Below, in pieces: positions 40,031-50,101 of a stretch of 64,000 nucleotides of DNA. The position numbers and the translations under genes were made by a program. Where the stretch lies: contig JBEKRQ010000001.1 in the NCBI GenBank assembly GCA_049517655.1, positions 124,001 to 188,000 on the forward strand, in the 5' to 3' direction. This stretch comes from UBA11358 sp049517655 (GTDB lineage Bacteria; Verrucomicrobiota; Verrucomicrobiia; Limisphaerales; UBA11358). Numbering within the stretch: the stretch's first letter is position 1; every line of letters begins with the position of its first letter. Below the pieces are notes generated by a model. That model saw only the letters and a list, made by a program, of their open reading frames with translations, did no database searches and was not told the DNA's origin.

Positions 40031-43000
40031 AACCGTTGCGGGTCCGGCCCGACCGGGATGGACGCAATGCCCGTCCAACTGGTCGCTGTGACATTGGTCA
40101 AAGTGATCCAAGCGGTTTGACTCAGATTGGTCTTGAATTGCACTTGATACGCGTGCCAGACCATCGCGTTCCAGGCAAGCGTGAAGGTGCCATCCGTTTG
40201 TTGTTTCACCAACTGAACGAATGATGGCACCGGTACGACAATTAAAGGATCCTTTCGAATAGTGCAATTGATCGAGTCAGCCACATAAATATTGGTGTTG
40301 CCGTCCACCGCAATGGCATAAGGACCGTTGAACCGCGCCGCGCTGCCAATGCCATCGGCGCTGCCGGGACTCCCAGCCAGCCCCGCAGCGGTAAATACCG
40401 TCCAATTCGTCCCCGCCAGCGTGAGCCGGCGGATGGTATAGTTGCCCTCGTCCGCCACATAGAGATTGCCGCCGTGATCCACCGCAATGCCAGCGGGATA
40501 ATAAAATCGCGCCGCGCTGCCAATGCCGTCGGAGCTGCCAGAATTGTAGGGTAGTCCGGCTATGGTGGTTACCACCCAGTTGATTCCAACCGGTTTAAGC
40601 TTGCGAATGGTATAACTATACATGTCTGCCACATAGAGATTGCCACCACTGTCCACCGCAATGCCATAAGAACCGTTGAATCGCGCACCGCTGTTGGTGC
40701 CATCGGTGCTGCCGGCAATTCCAACCAGCCCGGCCAAGGTGCTCGTCACCCAGTTCGTTCCCGACGGCGTGAGCTCGCGAATGGTGCTGTTCCCCTCGTC
40801 CGTCACATAGAGATTGCCGCCGCTGTCAATCGCAATACCCATGGGATAATGGAAGAGGCTGTGGCTGCCATCGGTGCTGCCGGGACTCCCGGCCAACCCG
40901 GCGATGGTGCTCACCACCCAGTTTGTTCCCGACGGCGTCAGTTTGCGAATGGTGTTGTTGCCCGTGTCCGCCACATAAACATTGGTGTTGTTGTCCACCG
41001 TAATGCCATAGGGGCCGTTAAACCGCGCGTTGCTGTTGATCCCATCGGCGCTGCCGAAAGTCCCGGCCAGCCCGGCGATGGTGCTCACCACCCAATTCGT
41101 TCCCGACAGCGCCAATTTGCGAATGGTATGATTATACAGATCCGTCACATAAACGTTGGTATTGTTGTCCACGGCAATGCCCCGGGGATTGTTAAATCGT
41201 GCGGTGCCATTCGTGCCATCAACGGCGCCGGGATTCCCGGCCAGTCCGGCTATTGTGGCGATGTTAAGATAGGGTGCAACATTTACGAAGAGAGTCGCCG
41301 ACGGAGAACTCGTCACGCTGCCCAATGTGTTGGTGACGATGCATTGGAACGGTTCTCCATTCATGGTCAAATCCGTCGGGCTGATGGTTAAGGTTGGTGT
41401 TTGAGAGCCGCTATTGGTTCCGTCATCATTCACGTTGACCCAGTTCAAACTGCCGTTTGGCTGGGATTGCCATTGGTAGAACAACGGCAACTGGCCTGTG
41501 GCGGTGATATTGAAGGTCGCGTTCGCGCCCACAGTTACAAACTGATTTTCCGGTTGCACCGTGATCACCGGCGGGCCTATTGCTGGAACCAGCGTGAAAT
41601 CGGCTCCCCAAATGTTGCCACTGTTTGTGCCGTCGTCGAGTGACGTGGCTGTGCTGTAGTTGTTGCTGCTGGCTGGAAAATAGCCTGTGTTTGTCACCGT
41701 GAGCGTGTAAGTGGACGCGGAAGGCACTCCCACCAGGGCGTAGATGCCATTGGCGTCGGCGACTGCGGTGTAAGTGCTGCCGCTTCCGACGCGCGTGGCA
41801 GTGACGTTGGCGCCAGGAATGGGCACTCCGTTGGTATCCAACACCCGGCCACTGATAATTTCCCCGTTGCCATTTGTGAAGACGTTATAAATACATGCGT
41901 CAATGTTGATAAAAGGATCGGTATCGGCCAAATCAATAATAGGCAGCGCATACCAGGCATTGTCATCCCCTCCCCAACCCATATTGAGATGGTGATACAA
42001 TGTCGAGAAGGCATCATATCCATAGCCATCACACACGATGCAATGCCCTCCAAAAGAGTTGTCAATTCCGAATACAACCGGCAACCGCGCATCCAAATTG
42101 GGATTAATCATGCCGAACAAGCCAACCCCAACATCGAGGTTTGTTCCTTCAACTAGGACTGCATTGTTGTATTGGAACGTGCTGACGAGCGCCGTCTTGG
42201 CGTCGGACATGTATGCTCCAGATTCGCTGGGTGCATACGACATGTGGACCGCAACACCTGCATCGTAAGTGAGAGCGCCAATGGCTGCGCATTGGGAAAG
42301 AGTAGCGCCGCCGCTGGGATCCAGCGGCATATTAGTCCACACATAAGGACCGCCATTGCCGTCACCACCGCGCAATTTGCGAGTTATTTGCTGGGTGCCA
42401 CCAGCGGGTGTCGTAAGTGTGATTATAAAAGACGGAGTTCCCACACCAATGGATGGATATTGAAAATAATACATCAACTGGGCCAGGGCGGTTGCCACGC
42501 ACCCGCAAACATAATTGCTGGACGCTCCAGCGGCAAAAGGCGGGGTGAAAAAGTTATAACAAGCCGGGCCATTGGTGGTGTTGTCGGCTGTCGACTGATT
42601 CCAGAGCGTTTGAATAAACGGGGCGACCCGGAGATCTGAAATTGAGCCGGTGGGAATCCCCATCGGTTGAGCCACCCCCGCTGCGCTTTGCAACAATTTC
42701 TGCCATTTGTTGCCGGCAATTTTCAGCGCCGGCTGCGAACCGCCGCGGGCGCGCACGCGCGCCACCCGCACGGGCACATCCCTGCTGACCAGAGCGCCCA
42801 GGGGATTTTTAAGGGACGGATCGAAGCGGCCCTGTCTGACAAATGCGATGATGGGTTCCACCTGGTTGTCCGCCGATACAATCACAAAGCCCGACGGTTC
42901 CAGATAAACCACATAATACATGGGGACACCATTGTCGTCTTTGAATGTCTCCACGCTGTTGACCTTGCCGCCCAACTTTTCCCCAAAGGGTGTTTGGTCA

Positions 43001-43119
43001 AGCCGGAGCCAGCCCGTGATGACGGAAGCGGCTGTTGTGGCATCGACCTGTGCCCCGAATGCCCCGGCAGCAAGCCAGAGAAGACATGCCAGCAGCAAAA
43101 GAGTCTTGATCGGTTTCAT
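40006..43119 (-). CDS. secreted C10-type cysteine protease with NHL repeats
   Basis: A 1037-residue multidomain protein. A signal peptide (1-22) and propeptide precede a streptopain-like peptidase: the Cys motif YVCGCVATALAQLMYYFQYP at about residue 205 and the His region GGHCIVCDGYGYD with LNMGWGGDDNAWY near 360-390. Next come a carboxypeptidase-regulatory-like beta domain (SGRVLDTNGVPIPGANVTAT), an Ig-like domain (ITVQPENQFVTVGANATF), six NHL repeats of ~57 residues (ARFNGPYGITVDNNTNVYVA), and the FYRVIPL end. It should act outside the cell, with the propeller for binding. It is the last gene of the pil-linked run, 42 bases after its neighbour. Confidence 0.85.
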   Translation of the reverse strand: MKPIKTLLLLACLLWLAAGAFGAQVDATTAASVITGWLRLDQTPFGEKLGGKVNSVETFKDDNGVPMYYVVYLEPSGFVIVSADNQVEPIIAFVRQGRFDPSLKNPLGALVSRDVPVRVARVRARGGSQPALKIAGNKWQKLLQSAAGVAQPMGIPTGSISDLRVAPFIQTLWNQSTADNTTNGPACYNFFTPPFAAGASSNYVCGCVATALAQLMYYFQYPSIGVGTPSFIITLTTPAGGTQQITRKLRGGDGNGGPYVWTNMPLDPSGGATLSQCAAIGALTYDAGVAVHMSYAPSESGAYMSDAKTALVSTFQYNNAVLVEGTNLDVGVGLFGMINPNLDARLPVVFGIDNSFGGHCIVCDGYGYDAFSTLYHHLNMGWGGDDNAWYALPIIDLADTDPFINIDACIYNVFTNGNGEIISGRVLDTNGVPIPGANVTATRVGSGSTYTAVADANGIYALVGVPSASTYTLTVTNTGYFPASSNNYSTATSLDDGTNSGNIWGADFTLVPAIGPPVITVQPENQFVTVGANATFNITATGQLPLFYQWQSQPNGSLNWVNVNDDGTNSGSQTPTLTISPTDLTMNGEPFQCIVTNTLGSVTSSPSATLFVNVAPYLNIATIAGLAGNPGAVDGTNGTARFNNPRGIAVDNNTNVYVTDLYNHTIRKLALSGTNWVVSTIAGLAGTFGSADGINSNARFNGPYGITVDNNTNVYVADTGNNTIRKLTPSGTNWVVSTIAGLAGSPGSTDGSHSLFHYPMGIAIDSGGNLYVTDEGNSTIRELTPSGTNWVTSTLAGLVGIAGSTDGTNSGARFNGSYGIAVDSGGNLYVADMYSYTIRKLKPVGINWVVTTIAGLPYNSGSSDGIGSAARFYYPAGIAVDHGGNLYVADEGNYTIRRLTLAGTNWTVFTAAGLAGSPGSADGIGSAARFNGPYAIAVDGNTNIYVADSINCTIRKDPLIVVPVPSFVQLVKQQTDGTFTLAWNAMVWHAYQVQFKTNLSQTAWITLTNVTATSWTGIASIPVGPDPQRFYRVIPLQ

Positions 43120-43161
43120 ATGTTTATTTTGGTTGCTTTGAATAATGGAAGCAGAAGCAGG

Positions 43162-46100
43162 TTATTGCACAAGCACCCGATAGAAGCGAACACCGCCGCC
43201 CGATGTGTCATGAAATTCCATGAGGGTCCCGGTGCCGCTGTTGGTGGAAACCGGAATCCAAATCGGCGAGGAAAGATTCGGTGAACGCTCGATGACATAT
43301 TGTTTGCCGCTCACGCTGGGCCAGCTGATGACGCAATCGGACGGTTGCTGGGCCGCCGACGGGTCGGTGCCGATGTTCTTGAAGAAGGATGTGGGATCCG
43401 TCGGGTCAGTGCCGGCAAGATATTCCTGCAAGTTGTTCATTCCGTCGCCGTCGGCGTCAGCATTTGTCTGCGAGAGCAGATTGTTCAAAGTGAGGAAATA
43501 ACGCAGACGCCACGAATCCGGAATGCCATCGTGGTAGGAAGAGTTGGTGCGGCTGGATAAGGTTATCAAACCAGTCAAAGTCTGTTTGGGGAACGGGCCG
43601 ATACCGTTGGGTGAAGCCGAGGCGTGATCGAAATGAATTGCATAAGCAGCGCTGCTCGTGGCATTTGTCGGAATGGTAACGGTTAAAGTGCCGAGAGTTG
43701 CGTTGCCGGTGAGTCCGGTGATGGTGCTATCGAGCCAGACGGCGGAATAGTTGCCATTGCCTTGCTGGTCAGTCGTCCAAGGCGTGCCGAGTGCTCGGTT
43801 ATACGAGAAGGTAACGGGGGTCGTCAGGGCCGGCGAGCCGTCCAGCGGGACGACAGTGAGGTTCAGCATCAGCACGCGCAAAGGATAATTGCCAAAAATA
43901 TTGGCCGTGATGGGAATCTGGATGGTCGAACCGGCGTTGGTCTGGCAATCACCGGCGGTAAAATTGACCTTGGGTTGGTTGGTGACACTGGTGCTGACAC
44001 TGGCGCTGGCACCGATTGCCGGTTGGAGTTTGCTGCTGCTGGATAATGGTTGGTTGACCACACCTGGGTTGAATAGATTAGAGACGGTTTCTGCGACGCG
44101 AACGCCGTTCGTCCAGAAACGGTTGAACCATGTCAAACTCGGATCCAAAGAGCGACGGTAGGTGACGTAAACGTCGCACACGTCCAAATTGCCGTCGCCA
44201 AAGGCGATTTGATTGATGGTCGTGTCATTGCCGTTGAACAAAAGGTTCAACAAGTTGGTGTCAGTGACGAATGTATTCAATTCCAGATACCCGTGGCCAA
44301 GGTCCACATAGGTAGCTCCGCAGGAATCCATGGCATCGAAGAAGTCGCTCCCCAACGGCGGGTAGTCCAGGCTGTAAATGGCTGACTGGAATACTTGCAT
44401 GACGTCGGCATTTTGCAGGTTGGTATTGCCGAAATCACCCGCATTGAACCAGCGGAATGGATATACGTTGCCGACGATATATTTACGCTGCCCCATGGTG
44501 ACAGTCTTGATGGAATTCATCGCTCCCCCGGCCAGCGAGCCGTTGGTTGGGGCGTAGATGTACACGGACGAACCCGGCGCTCCAATGCCGTCTGAAGTCG
44601 CGGATGGCCGGCCAATTTGTATTTGATACGTTTGTCCGGGGCCTGCATTGGTCGGAACCAAAAAGGCGTAACCGCCAACCTCGACCTGTCCGTTTGCGCT
44701 TAAATGGAGAACATCGTGCGCTATGGAATAAGTGATCAGGTCTTGTTTTGTCGTGTCATAGAGGTTGGTATTGCCGACACGCTCCAGCCAACCCACACCG
44801 AGCAGATTGTTCGCGGTATTGGTGAACACCAAATTCTCAAACCAGTTTCCCTCATACAAAATGCTGTTGGTGGTTGGCTGTGGGCTTGTTCCCTCTGCCA
44901 CGAACATATACGGCGGAATAGGTATATACACTACTGGCGTAGTGGGGAGCGGCTTCATGAGCATGGTTTGAAAACCAAAGGCATTTGGCGTAATGGCCGG
45001 CCCGGGGTTGGGACCGGCATTGGTCACAGTCAAATTAAATTGCAAACTGTAGATTTTCGTGTTGGGCAGAGTGGACAGGGTGATCGGTGCATAAAAGGTC
45101 TGTCCCGGTGAGGCGATGAAATCGCTGGAGGCTTCGCCTGAAGCGAAACCGAAACTGATGGTATTGGGCTGAAAGGCGGATGCTAGGAAAAAGTTGCTGA
45201 CCACCGCGCTGGGTTGATAGTTATTCTTGAAAGCGCGCACCTTGAACATGAAATTACTGCTGATGCCAAGGGTTATCGTATTGGTAAGCGAGGGGCTGTT
45301 CGTGCAGAGCAGTGTGCTCGGGAGCGTGTTGGTGGGATCACTGCCGTCAGTGGTATACCAAAATACAGCACCATATGTTATATCACTGATAGTAAACAAA
45401 CCAGCATTGGTTCCGGTGACTGATGGATTGGCGGTTATAAATTGGAACCTCGCCGAGACAATGGCGCTATTGGGATGGCCGGACTGTTCGCCAATAGCCT
45501 TGATGGTCAAGTCCGGCAAAATGGACGCTGGAGGCTCCACAGTGAGGCCGCTTATGGAAAGCAGGCCGTCCTGGTATCCCACCGGGGCCGAAGCGGATGA
45601 AGATGTGGGATCGGGTATGCTGTTGGTGCCGGTCGGCGTGTTCGTGTAAGTGTAAAATGTCAGCGCGCCGGCGGTTCCCTCGATGACGATGGGTACGTCA
45701 TTGTTGAAAGTAACCCCAGCCGGTGAGACGGCATGAAACTTCGATGTGAAGGCGGTTGGTGGAAAATCCACATAACCGATTTGCGGATCGGGAACCTGTG
45801 GCAGGGGCGGTGTGGCGCTCACTTCCAAAGAGTTTGCGCTCTCGCCGCCGGGGTTCACCGCTGAAACGACATAGTAATAAGTCGTTCCGTTGATTACGGT
45901 GGTGTCGTTATAACTTGTGACAGTCGGGCTGCCAATGGTTGTGTAAGGTCCGCCGCTGGAAGGAGATCGTTTTACATTGTAGCTGGTTGCGCCAGCAGAC
46001 GGCGACCAAGCCAGACTAATCAGCCCGAAATTTGTTGTGGTGACAGACAAGTTGGTTGGTACAGGAGAAAGCAGCGGCGTGGCGCTCACTTCCGAAGAGT

Positions 46101-47520
46101 TTTTACCCTCACCGCCGGCATTCACCGCTGAAACAACATAGTAATAAGTCGTGCCGTCGATGATGTTTGTGTCGGTATAACTGGTGGCGGTCGTGCTGGC
46201 AATGGTTGTTTCGGTACCGTTGGTTGTGGAGCGTTTTATGTTGTAGTAATTCGTTGGACTAGGACTCGCCGTCCACGTTAAAATTACTTGCCCGTAACCC
46301 GCCGTCGCGGTCAAGTCCGTCGGGGGCGGCGGTGGCCAAGGCAGCCACGTGAAACTACCTCCCGTAACATGACGGATGATGTGGTAATAGTCTTCAGTCA
46401 CATAAACAGTGCCGTCAGGCGCCAAGGCCACACCATTAGGCAGGCGTGCCGCGACACCGCCGTATTGATCGGGAACTACAACAGTCCCGTCCATAAAACC
46501 TGGATAATAACCGGAAGCATAAACCCAGTCATTGGAAGTGACGCCATAAAGATTGGTCACGACACCATTGGCCAGCACCACCTTGACGCGGTGGTTGCCG
46601 TAGTCGCTGACAATCAAAGTTCCATCGCCCGCCTCATCCACCCCGGTGGGCTTGAAAAATTTAGCGTTGTTGCTGGATGAGATGTTATTAGGGGTGATGA
46701 AATCACCTGCGCCATGGAATCCTGCGTTAGTGGTAATGACGCCGGTGTTGGGATTAATGAGCAAAATGCCATTGCGCCCGGTATCGCAAACGGCCAGCAA
46801 CCCGGCGGTTGGCCCGCTTCGTTTCACAACAATGCCTTGCAGGGAAGCGCCGGAAGCGGTGACGGTCGCCACGACATTGCTGACGCCACTCGGCGCAACC
46901 TTGAACACCTGGTTGCTGGCCGTTACATAAATGTTGTCAAGCGGATCCACCGCGATGCCGCCGGCGTTGGTCAGTTTTGACAAGTTCGTGGCAATCAAAT
47001 CGGCGGTCCCGTCAAATTGTAATTGAAATTGCAAAACGCTCCCATTGGTGCCATTGCCGCGGTTGAGGACAAAGAGGACGTTGTCTGTTTTGTCAAGCGC
47101 GACGCCCACCGGCTTGCTGAAGAGATTGGTTACGAGATTTTGATTTGAGTAAGTTAGGAGAGTGCTGGTGTCATTGATGTCAAACTGAAGGACGCGAACC
47201 GCGTTGTTATCGCGGTCGGCCACATAGAGATAGTTGCCAGTGCTATCCATAGCCAAACCGCAAGGCGTGTGATATTCCGCGTCCAAAGTGATGTCGCCGT
47301 CCACATAACCGGCGCCCGAAGGTAAGCCAGTATTGGGACCGCCGCTTACCCAGTTTACGACCGGTCTGGCAGAAAGGTTGGAGGCGGCCAGCAGCAACGC
47401 CATCATCACGGTGGTGCCGCATGATGGCGGGCTGAAATGCGCCTGCCCCAAGGTTCCCTCCCTGCAACCAGAAATCGGAGTTCTCATAATACAAATTTGG
47501 TTGTCATTCACAGTTGCCAT
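43162..47520 (-). CDS. giant secreted surface protein (NHL, FN3, cohesin/dockerin-like)
   Basis: A 1452-residue exported protein; the hydrophobic signal core is near residues 36-50, so an internal start at 47487 is also possible. Domains in order: NHL-type propeller (~55-395), two FN3 domains (~400-580) that are near copies of each other, a chitobiase-like segment (VFWYTTDGSDPT), a cohesin-like beta domain starting NTISFGFASGEA, a dockerin-like pair (GDFGNTNLQNADVMQVF and FGDGNLDVCDVYVTYRRS), a second cohesin-like domain, a calcium-type DGDGMNNLQEYLAGTDPTDP motif and the YVIERSPNL...FYRVLV end. It follows pilQ by 12 bases, which suggests that the pil apparatus exports, displays or uses it. 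Confidence 0.8.
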   Translation of the reverse strand: MATVNDNQICIMRTPISGCREGTLGQAHFSPPSCGTTVMMALLLAASNLSARPVVNWVSGGPNTGLPSGAGYVDGDITLDAEYHTPCGLAMDSTGNYLYVADRDNNAVRVLQFDINDTSTLLTYSNQNLVTNLFSKPVGVALDKTDNVLFVLNRGNGTNGSVLQFQLQFDGTADLIATNLSKLTNAGGIAVDPLDNIYVTASNQVFKVAPSGVSNVVATVTASGASLQGIVVKRSGPTAGLLAVCDTGRNGILLINPNTGVITTNAGFHGAGDFITPNNISSSNNAKFFKPTGVDEAGDGTLIVSDYGNHRVKVVLANGVVTNLYGVTSNDWVYASGYYPGFMDGTVVVPDQYGGVAARLPNGVALAPDGTVYVTEDYYHIIRHVTGGSFTWLPWPPPPPTDLTATAGYGQVILTWTASPSPTNYYNIKRSTTNGTETTIASTTATSYTDTNIIDGTTYYYVVSAVNAGGEGKNSSEVSATPLLSPVPTNLSVTTTNFGLISLAWSPSAGATSYNVKRSPSSGGPYTTIGSPTVTSYNDTTVINGTTYYYVVSAVNPGGESANSLEVSATPPLPQVPDPQIGYVDFPPTAFTSKFHAVSPAGVTFNNDVPIVIEGTAGALTFYTYTNTPTGTNSIPDPTSSSASAPVGYQDGLLSISGLTVEPPASILPDLTIKAIGEQSGHPNSAIVSARFQFITANPSVTGTNAGLFTISDITYGAVFWYTTDGSDPTNTLPSTLLCTNSPSLTNTITLGISSNFMFKVRAFKNNYQPSAVVSNFFLASAFQPNTISFGFASGEASSDFIASPGQTFYAPITLSTLPNTKIYSLQFNLTVTNAGPNPGPAITPNAFGFQTMLMKPLPTTPVVYIPIPPYMFVAEGTSPQPTTNSILYEGNWFENLVFTNTANNLLGVGWLERVGNTNLYDTTKQDLITYSIAHDVLHLSANGQVEVGGYAFLVPTNAGPGQTYQIQIGRPSATSDGIGAPGSSVYIYAPTNGSLAGGAMNSIKTVTMGQRKYIVGNVYPFRWFNAGDFGNTNLQNADVMQVFQSAIYSLDYPPLGSDFFDAMDSCGATYVDLGHGYLELNTFVTDTNLLNLLFNGNDTTINQIAFGDGNLDVCDVYVTYRRSLDPSLTWFNRFWTNGVRVAETVSNLFNPGVVNQPLSSSSKLQPAIGASASVSTSVTNQPKVNFTAGDCQTNAGSTIQIPITANIFGNYPLRVLMLNLTVVPLDGSPALTTPVTFSYNRALGTPWTTDQQGNGNYSAVWLDSTITGLTGNATLGTLTVTIPTNATSSAAYAIHFDHASASPNGIGPFPKQTLTGLITLSSRTNSSYHDGIPDSWRLRYFLTLNNLLSQTNADADGDGMNNLQEYLAGTDPTDPTSFFKNIGTDPSAAQQPSDCVISWPSVSGKQYVIERSPNLSSPIWIPVSTNSGTGTLMEFHDTSGGGVRFYRVLVQ

Positions 47521-47532
47521 GACAATTTCAGT

Positions 47533-49467
47533 TCACGGATTACTGGATTCTTTCGGCACGGGGTCGCTCCAGTTGTGATACGGTTCGGCGTTGTCCCACA
47601 CACTTTTTGGATTTATCGGCGGCTTCATGGCAATTGGCCGGGACTTGAAGAACTTGGTTGGCGGAGTCGATTGGAAATCGGAGTCCCTGACGATGGTGGG
47701 GGTGATGAAAATAAGGAGGTTGTCCTTATACAGCGATTTGTTTTCGCTTCGGAAGGCATATCCAAGGACCGGTATATCACCCAGAATGGGGACCTTTGTA
47801 TAAGAAGCCTGTGGATTATTCTGAACCAAGCCACCCATGACGAGCGTGTTGGCGTTGGGAATAAGGACTTGGGTCTCAATGCGGCGAAAGTCAAATGTGG
47901 GGGCTGAATAATTATTGCCCCCGACGTTTTGGCTGCTTGATCCAGGAGAGCTTGATACTTCAGGCACAACTCTGAGCCAGATATAGTCGTTGGCGGAAAT
48001 ACGGGGGGTCACTTGCAGAATAGTGCCGACGTTGGTGTAACTGACTGAAGAGCCGCCGGAGGTGTTAGCCGTGCTGGCGGTGACGTTGAAAATCGGGATG
48101 GCGTGCGTGACTAAAATGGTCGCGGTCTCATTGTCCATCGTTACGAGACGTGGAGTGGAAACGACCTGTGCGTCGGAGGATTGGTTTAGGAAGGAAAGAA
48201 CAGCATGCAAACCGTCGGCGTTGAGGAATCCGATGGCTGGCGAAAAGCCGCTAAGGGTATTCCAAGACAGGCCATTGGGGATAAGACCGCCGGGCAGAGT
48301 GGAACTACTACTACTACTACTGCTGCTACTGCTGCTGCTACTGCTTGGTGGTGAAATAGTAGTGATGGTATAACCGGGGGTGGTGGTGTTGTTTGGGTGC
48401 CCGGCGAAAGGTGCGGGGACCGGGGTGCCGGGGGCTTGGAAGGTTGTTTGGGCGGCTTGGACCTGGCCGTTGCCAAACGAGATATTTTGCCCGGCAAGTG
48501 TGCCTGACCAGTCAATGCCTTTGCTGGTGCTGGGCGAACTGGAGATTTCCATAAAACGGGTTTCAATCAAGACCTGGCGGGTGGGTTTATCGAGTTGCTC
48601 GATGAGCGTATCCACAGCGTCCTGTTCCTGCTCGGTGGCGACAACAACCAACTGACTGGTGCGGGAATCGGGCATCACTTTGCTTCGTTTGGATGGATCA
48701 GTGAGCACACTTTCCACCGCCGCCTGTATGTTGGTAACGCCGGCGTATTTAAGCTGAATGACCCGCGTGATGAGCGGCGGCAGCACATTCGGATTTTTTA
48801 TGGTGATGCGCGCGATTTTGGTCTTCGGATCTTCAACAAGCTGCAAGCCGTAATTATCCAAAACCGCCGTCAGGGCCTGGAGGGCAGTAATGTTTTCCCA
48901 GCGGACGGAAATGGTCGGCTCCGGTTTAATCTGTCCATTTGGGCCGGGCTGGCCGTAAGCAATTTGTGGATCGAGCAGGTAATTGATGCCGGCCATGCGC
49001 GCCAAATTTTCAATGGCGGTGGTGAGCGGAACATCCTGGAATTGAACCGGCAACACGTTCGTGGACACCACGGTTGGCACACTGGCACTGGCGGCGGCAG
49101 TTTCATTGGAGTTCTCCGTGGTGCTCTCCGTGTTTGTGGCAGTTGTTGCCGGTGCGTTGCTGGTGATAACACTGGTGGTGCTGATGGTGACATTGCTGGT
49201 GGTAACACTGGTGCTGGTGGTGACGTTGTTGCTACTAGTTACGCCGGGAGATTCATTGGTGTCGGCGGCCGGCATCGTTGCCGTGCCGGTGGCAACAGCA
49301 CCCGTGGTTTCAGTGGTGGCGGCGGCAGTGGCAGGCAGGCTGGCTGGCGCAGCCTCGCTGACTGTGGGTTCGTTCGTCGCAACACTGTTGGTTTCAGTTT
49401 GAGACGCAGCCCACTGTTGCGAAGCGAGTCCCACAAACAGCGTGACGATTAGCATTTTCGGTTTCAT
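47533..49467 (-). CDS. pilQ: PilQ/GspD-family secretin
   Basis: Outer-membrane secretin forming the pilus or secretion pore. After a signal peptide comes a long Thr/Ser/Ala/Val-rich stretch (25-130), a secretin-TonB short domain (VQFQDVPLTTAIENLARMAG), N domains (VIQLKYAGVTNIQAAVESVL) and the secretin barrel (VSTPRLVTMDNETATI ... VPILGDIPVLGYAFRSE). A run of about 15 serines, encoded by a triplet tract at 48301-48346, interrupts the region before the barrel. It ends the pilMNOPQ set and is 12 bases before the giant secreted protein gene. The usual VPxLGDIPxxG motif makes the family certain. Confidence 0.92.
   Translation of the reverse strand: MKPKMLIVTLFVGLASQQWAASQTETNSVATNEPTVSEAAPASLPATAAATTETTGAVATGTATMPAADTNESPGVTSSNNVTTSTSVTTSNVTISTTSVITSNAPATTATNTESTTENSNETAAASASVPTVVSTNVLPVQFQDVPLTTAIENLARMAGINYLLDPQIAYGQPGPNGQIKPEPTISVRWENITALQALTAVLDNYGLQLVEDPKTKIARITIKNPNVLPPLITRVIQLKYAGVTNIQAAVESVLTDPSKRSKVMPDSRTSQLVVVATEQEQDAVDTLIEQLDKPTRQVLIETRFMEISSSPSTSKGIDWSGTLAGQNISFGNGQVQAAQTTFQAPGTPVPAPFAGHPNNTTTPGYTITTISPPSSSSSSSSSSSSSSSTLPGGLIPNGLSWNTLSGFSPAIGFLNADGLHAVLSFLNQSSDAQVVSTPRLVTMDNETATILVTHAIPIFNVTASTANTSGGSSVSYTNVGTILQVTPRISANDYIWLRVVPEVSSSPGSSSQNVGGNNYSAPTFDFRRIETQVLIPNANTLVMGGLVQNNPQASYTKVPILGDIPVLGYAFRSENKSLYKDNLLIFITPTIVRDSDFQSTPPTKFFKSRPIAMKPPINPKSVWDNAEPYHNWSDPVPKESSNP
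48301..48346. repeat. serine-codon microsatellite inside pilQ
   Basis: A tract of act/gct triplets (AGT/AGC on the coding strand) encodes about 15 serines in a linker of the secretin. Such a tract can lengthen or shorten by whole codons without breaking the frame. Confidence 0.85.
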
Positions 49468-49610
49468 GTTTTTAATTTTTATTGGTTTTCAATCCAATAG
49501 GGCGGATGCGTGGCGGATAATGAGCGAAAAACGCAGGAGTCCAAGACTTTTCCTTCCGGGGAAAGCGGAGGCCTGCCAATCCAAACGAAGATGAATGCGC
49601 GCTCATATTA

Positions 49611-50090
49611 TTAATGTTTGTTTGAATAAATGAGTTCGTGATGCTGGCCGCCAGTCTCAATAATCACGGAGTTGGTTTTGATTTCGACACAGCGTAGGTG
49701 AATAGGGCCGGAAGGAGTGATGACGTTACCCGCGTCGCCGACGGCAAAAGTATGGTTGTTGATAATTACCAGCCGATGATCCGGCGGACCGGAAAAACCC
49801 TTCAAAACAAGCGATGTTGCTTTGCCCGCCTGCGGGTTGGCGGCGGCGGCAATTTCATAAGGTCGGTCGGAATCAGGGAAAAACGGGTCGCGGCCTTCCT
49901 TGGGATTCGAAGGAAGGATAAAAACAGAACGGACGGTTTCCATTTTGGTTTCTGTTTTGGTTTCGATTTTGGTTCCTGTTTTGCCGGCCTTGGTTGCCGG
50001 CGTGGTATCAACCGCCATCGCCATCGCACACACGATCAACAGCAAAACCGTCATCATATTTCTGCAAAAATTCTTCATGTGCCGCTTCAT
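49611..50090 (-). CDS. PilP-position periplasmic protein
   Basis: A 159-residue exported protein (hydrophobic leader MMTVLLLIVCAMAMA), a Thr/Lys-rich linker (GTKIETKTETKMET), then a small beta domain with GRDPFFPDSDRPYE, LVLKGFSGPPDHRLVIIN and FAVGDAGNVITPSG. Its position between pilO and pilQ and the 'DPF' plus beta-strand pattern resemble PilP/GspC-like connectors between inner membrane and secretin, but no direct PilP signature was recognised. Starts at 50105 (GTG), 50090 or 50078 are possible. Confidence 0.72.
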   Translation of the reverse strand: MKRHMKNFCRNMMTVLLLIVCAMAMAVDTTPATKAGKTGTKIETKTETKMETVRSVFILPSNPKEGRDPFFPDSDRPYEIAAAANPQAGKATSLVLKGFSGPPDHRLVIINNHTFAVGDAGNVITPSGPIHLRCVEIKTNSVIIETGGQHHELIYSNKH

Positions 50091-50101
50091 TTGATTTCTT
50101 T

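Noticed and set aside
40240..41270. CRISPR-like periodic repeats
   Set aside because: The ~171-base periodicity is the coding sequence of NHL repeats in one open frame; no short repeat/spacer array occurs anywhere in the window.
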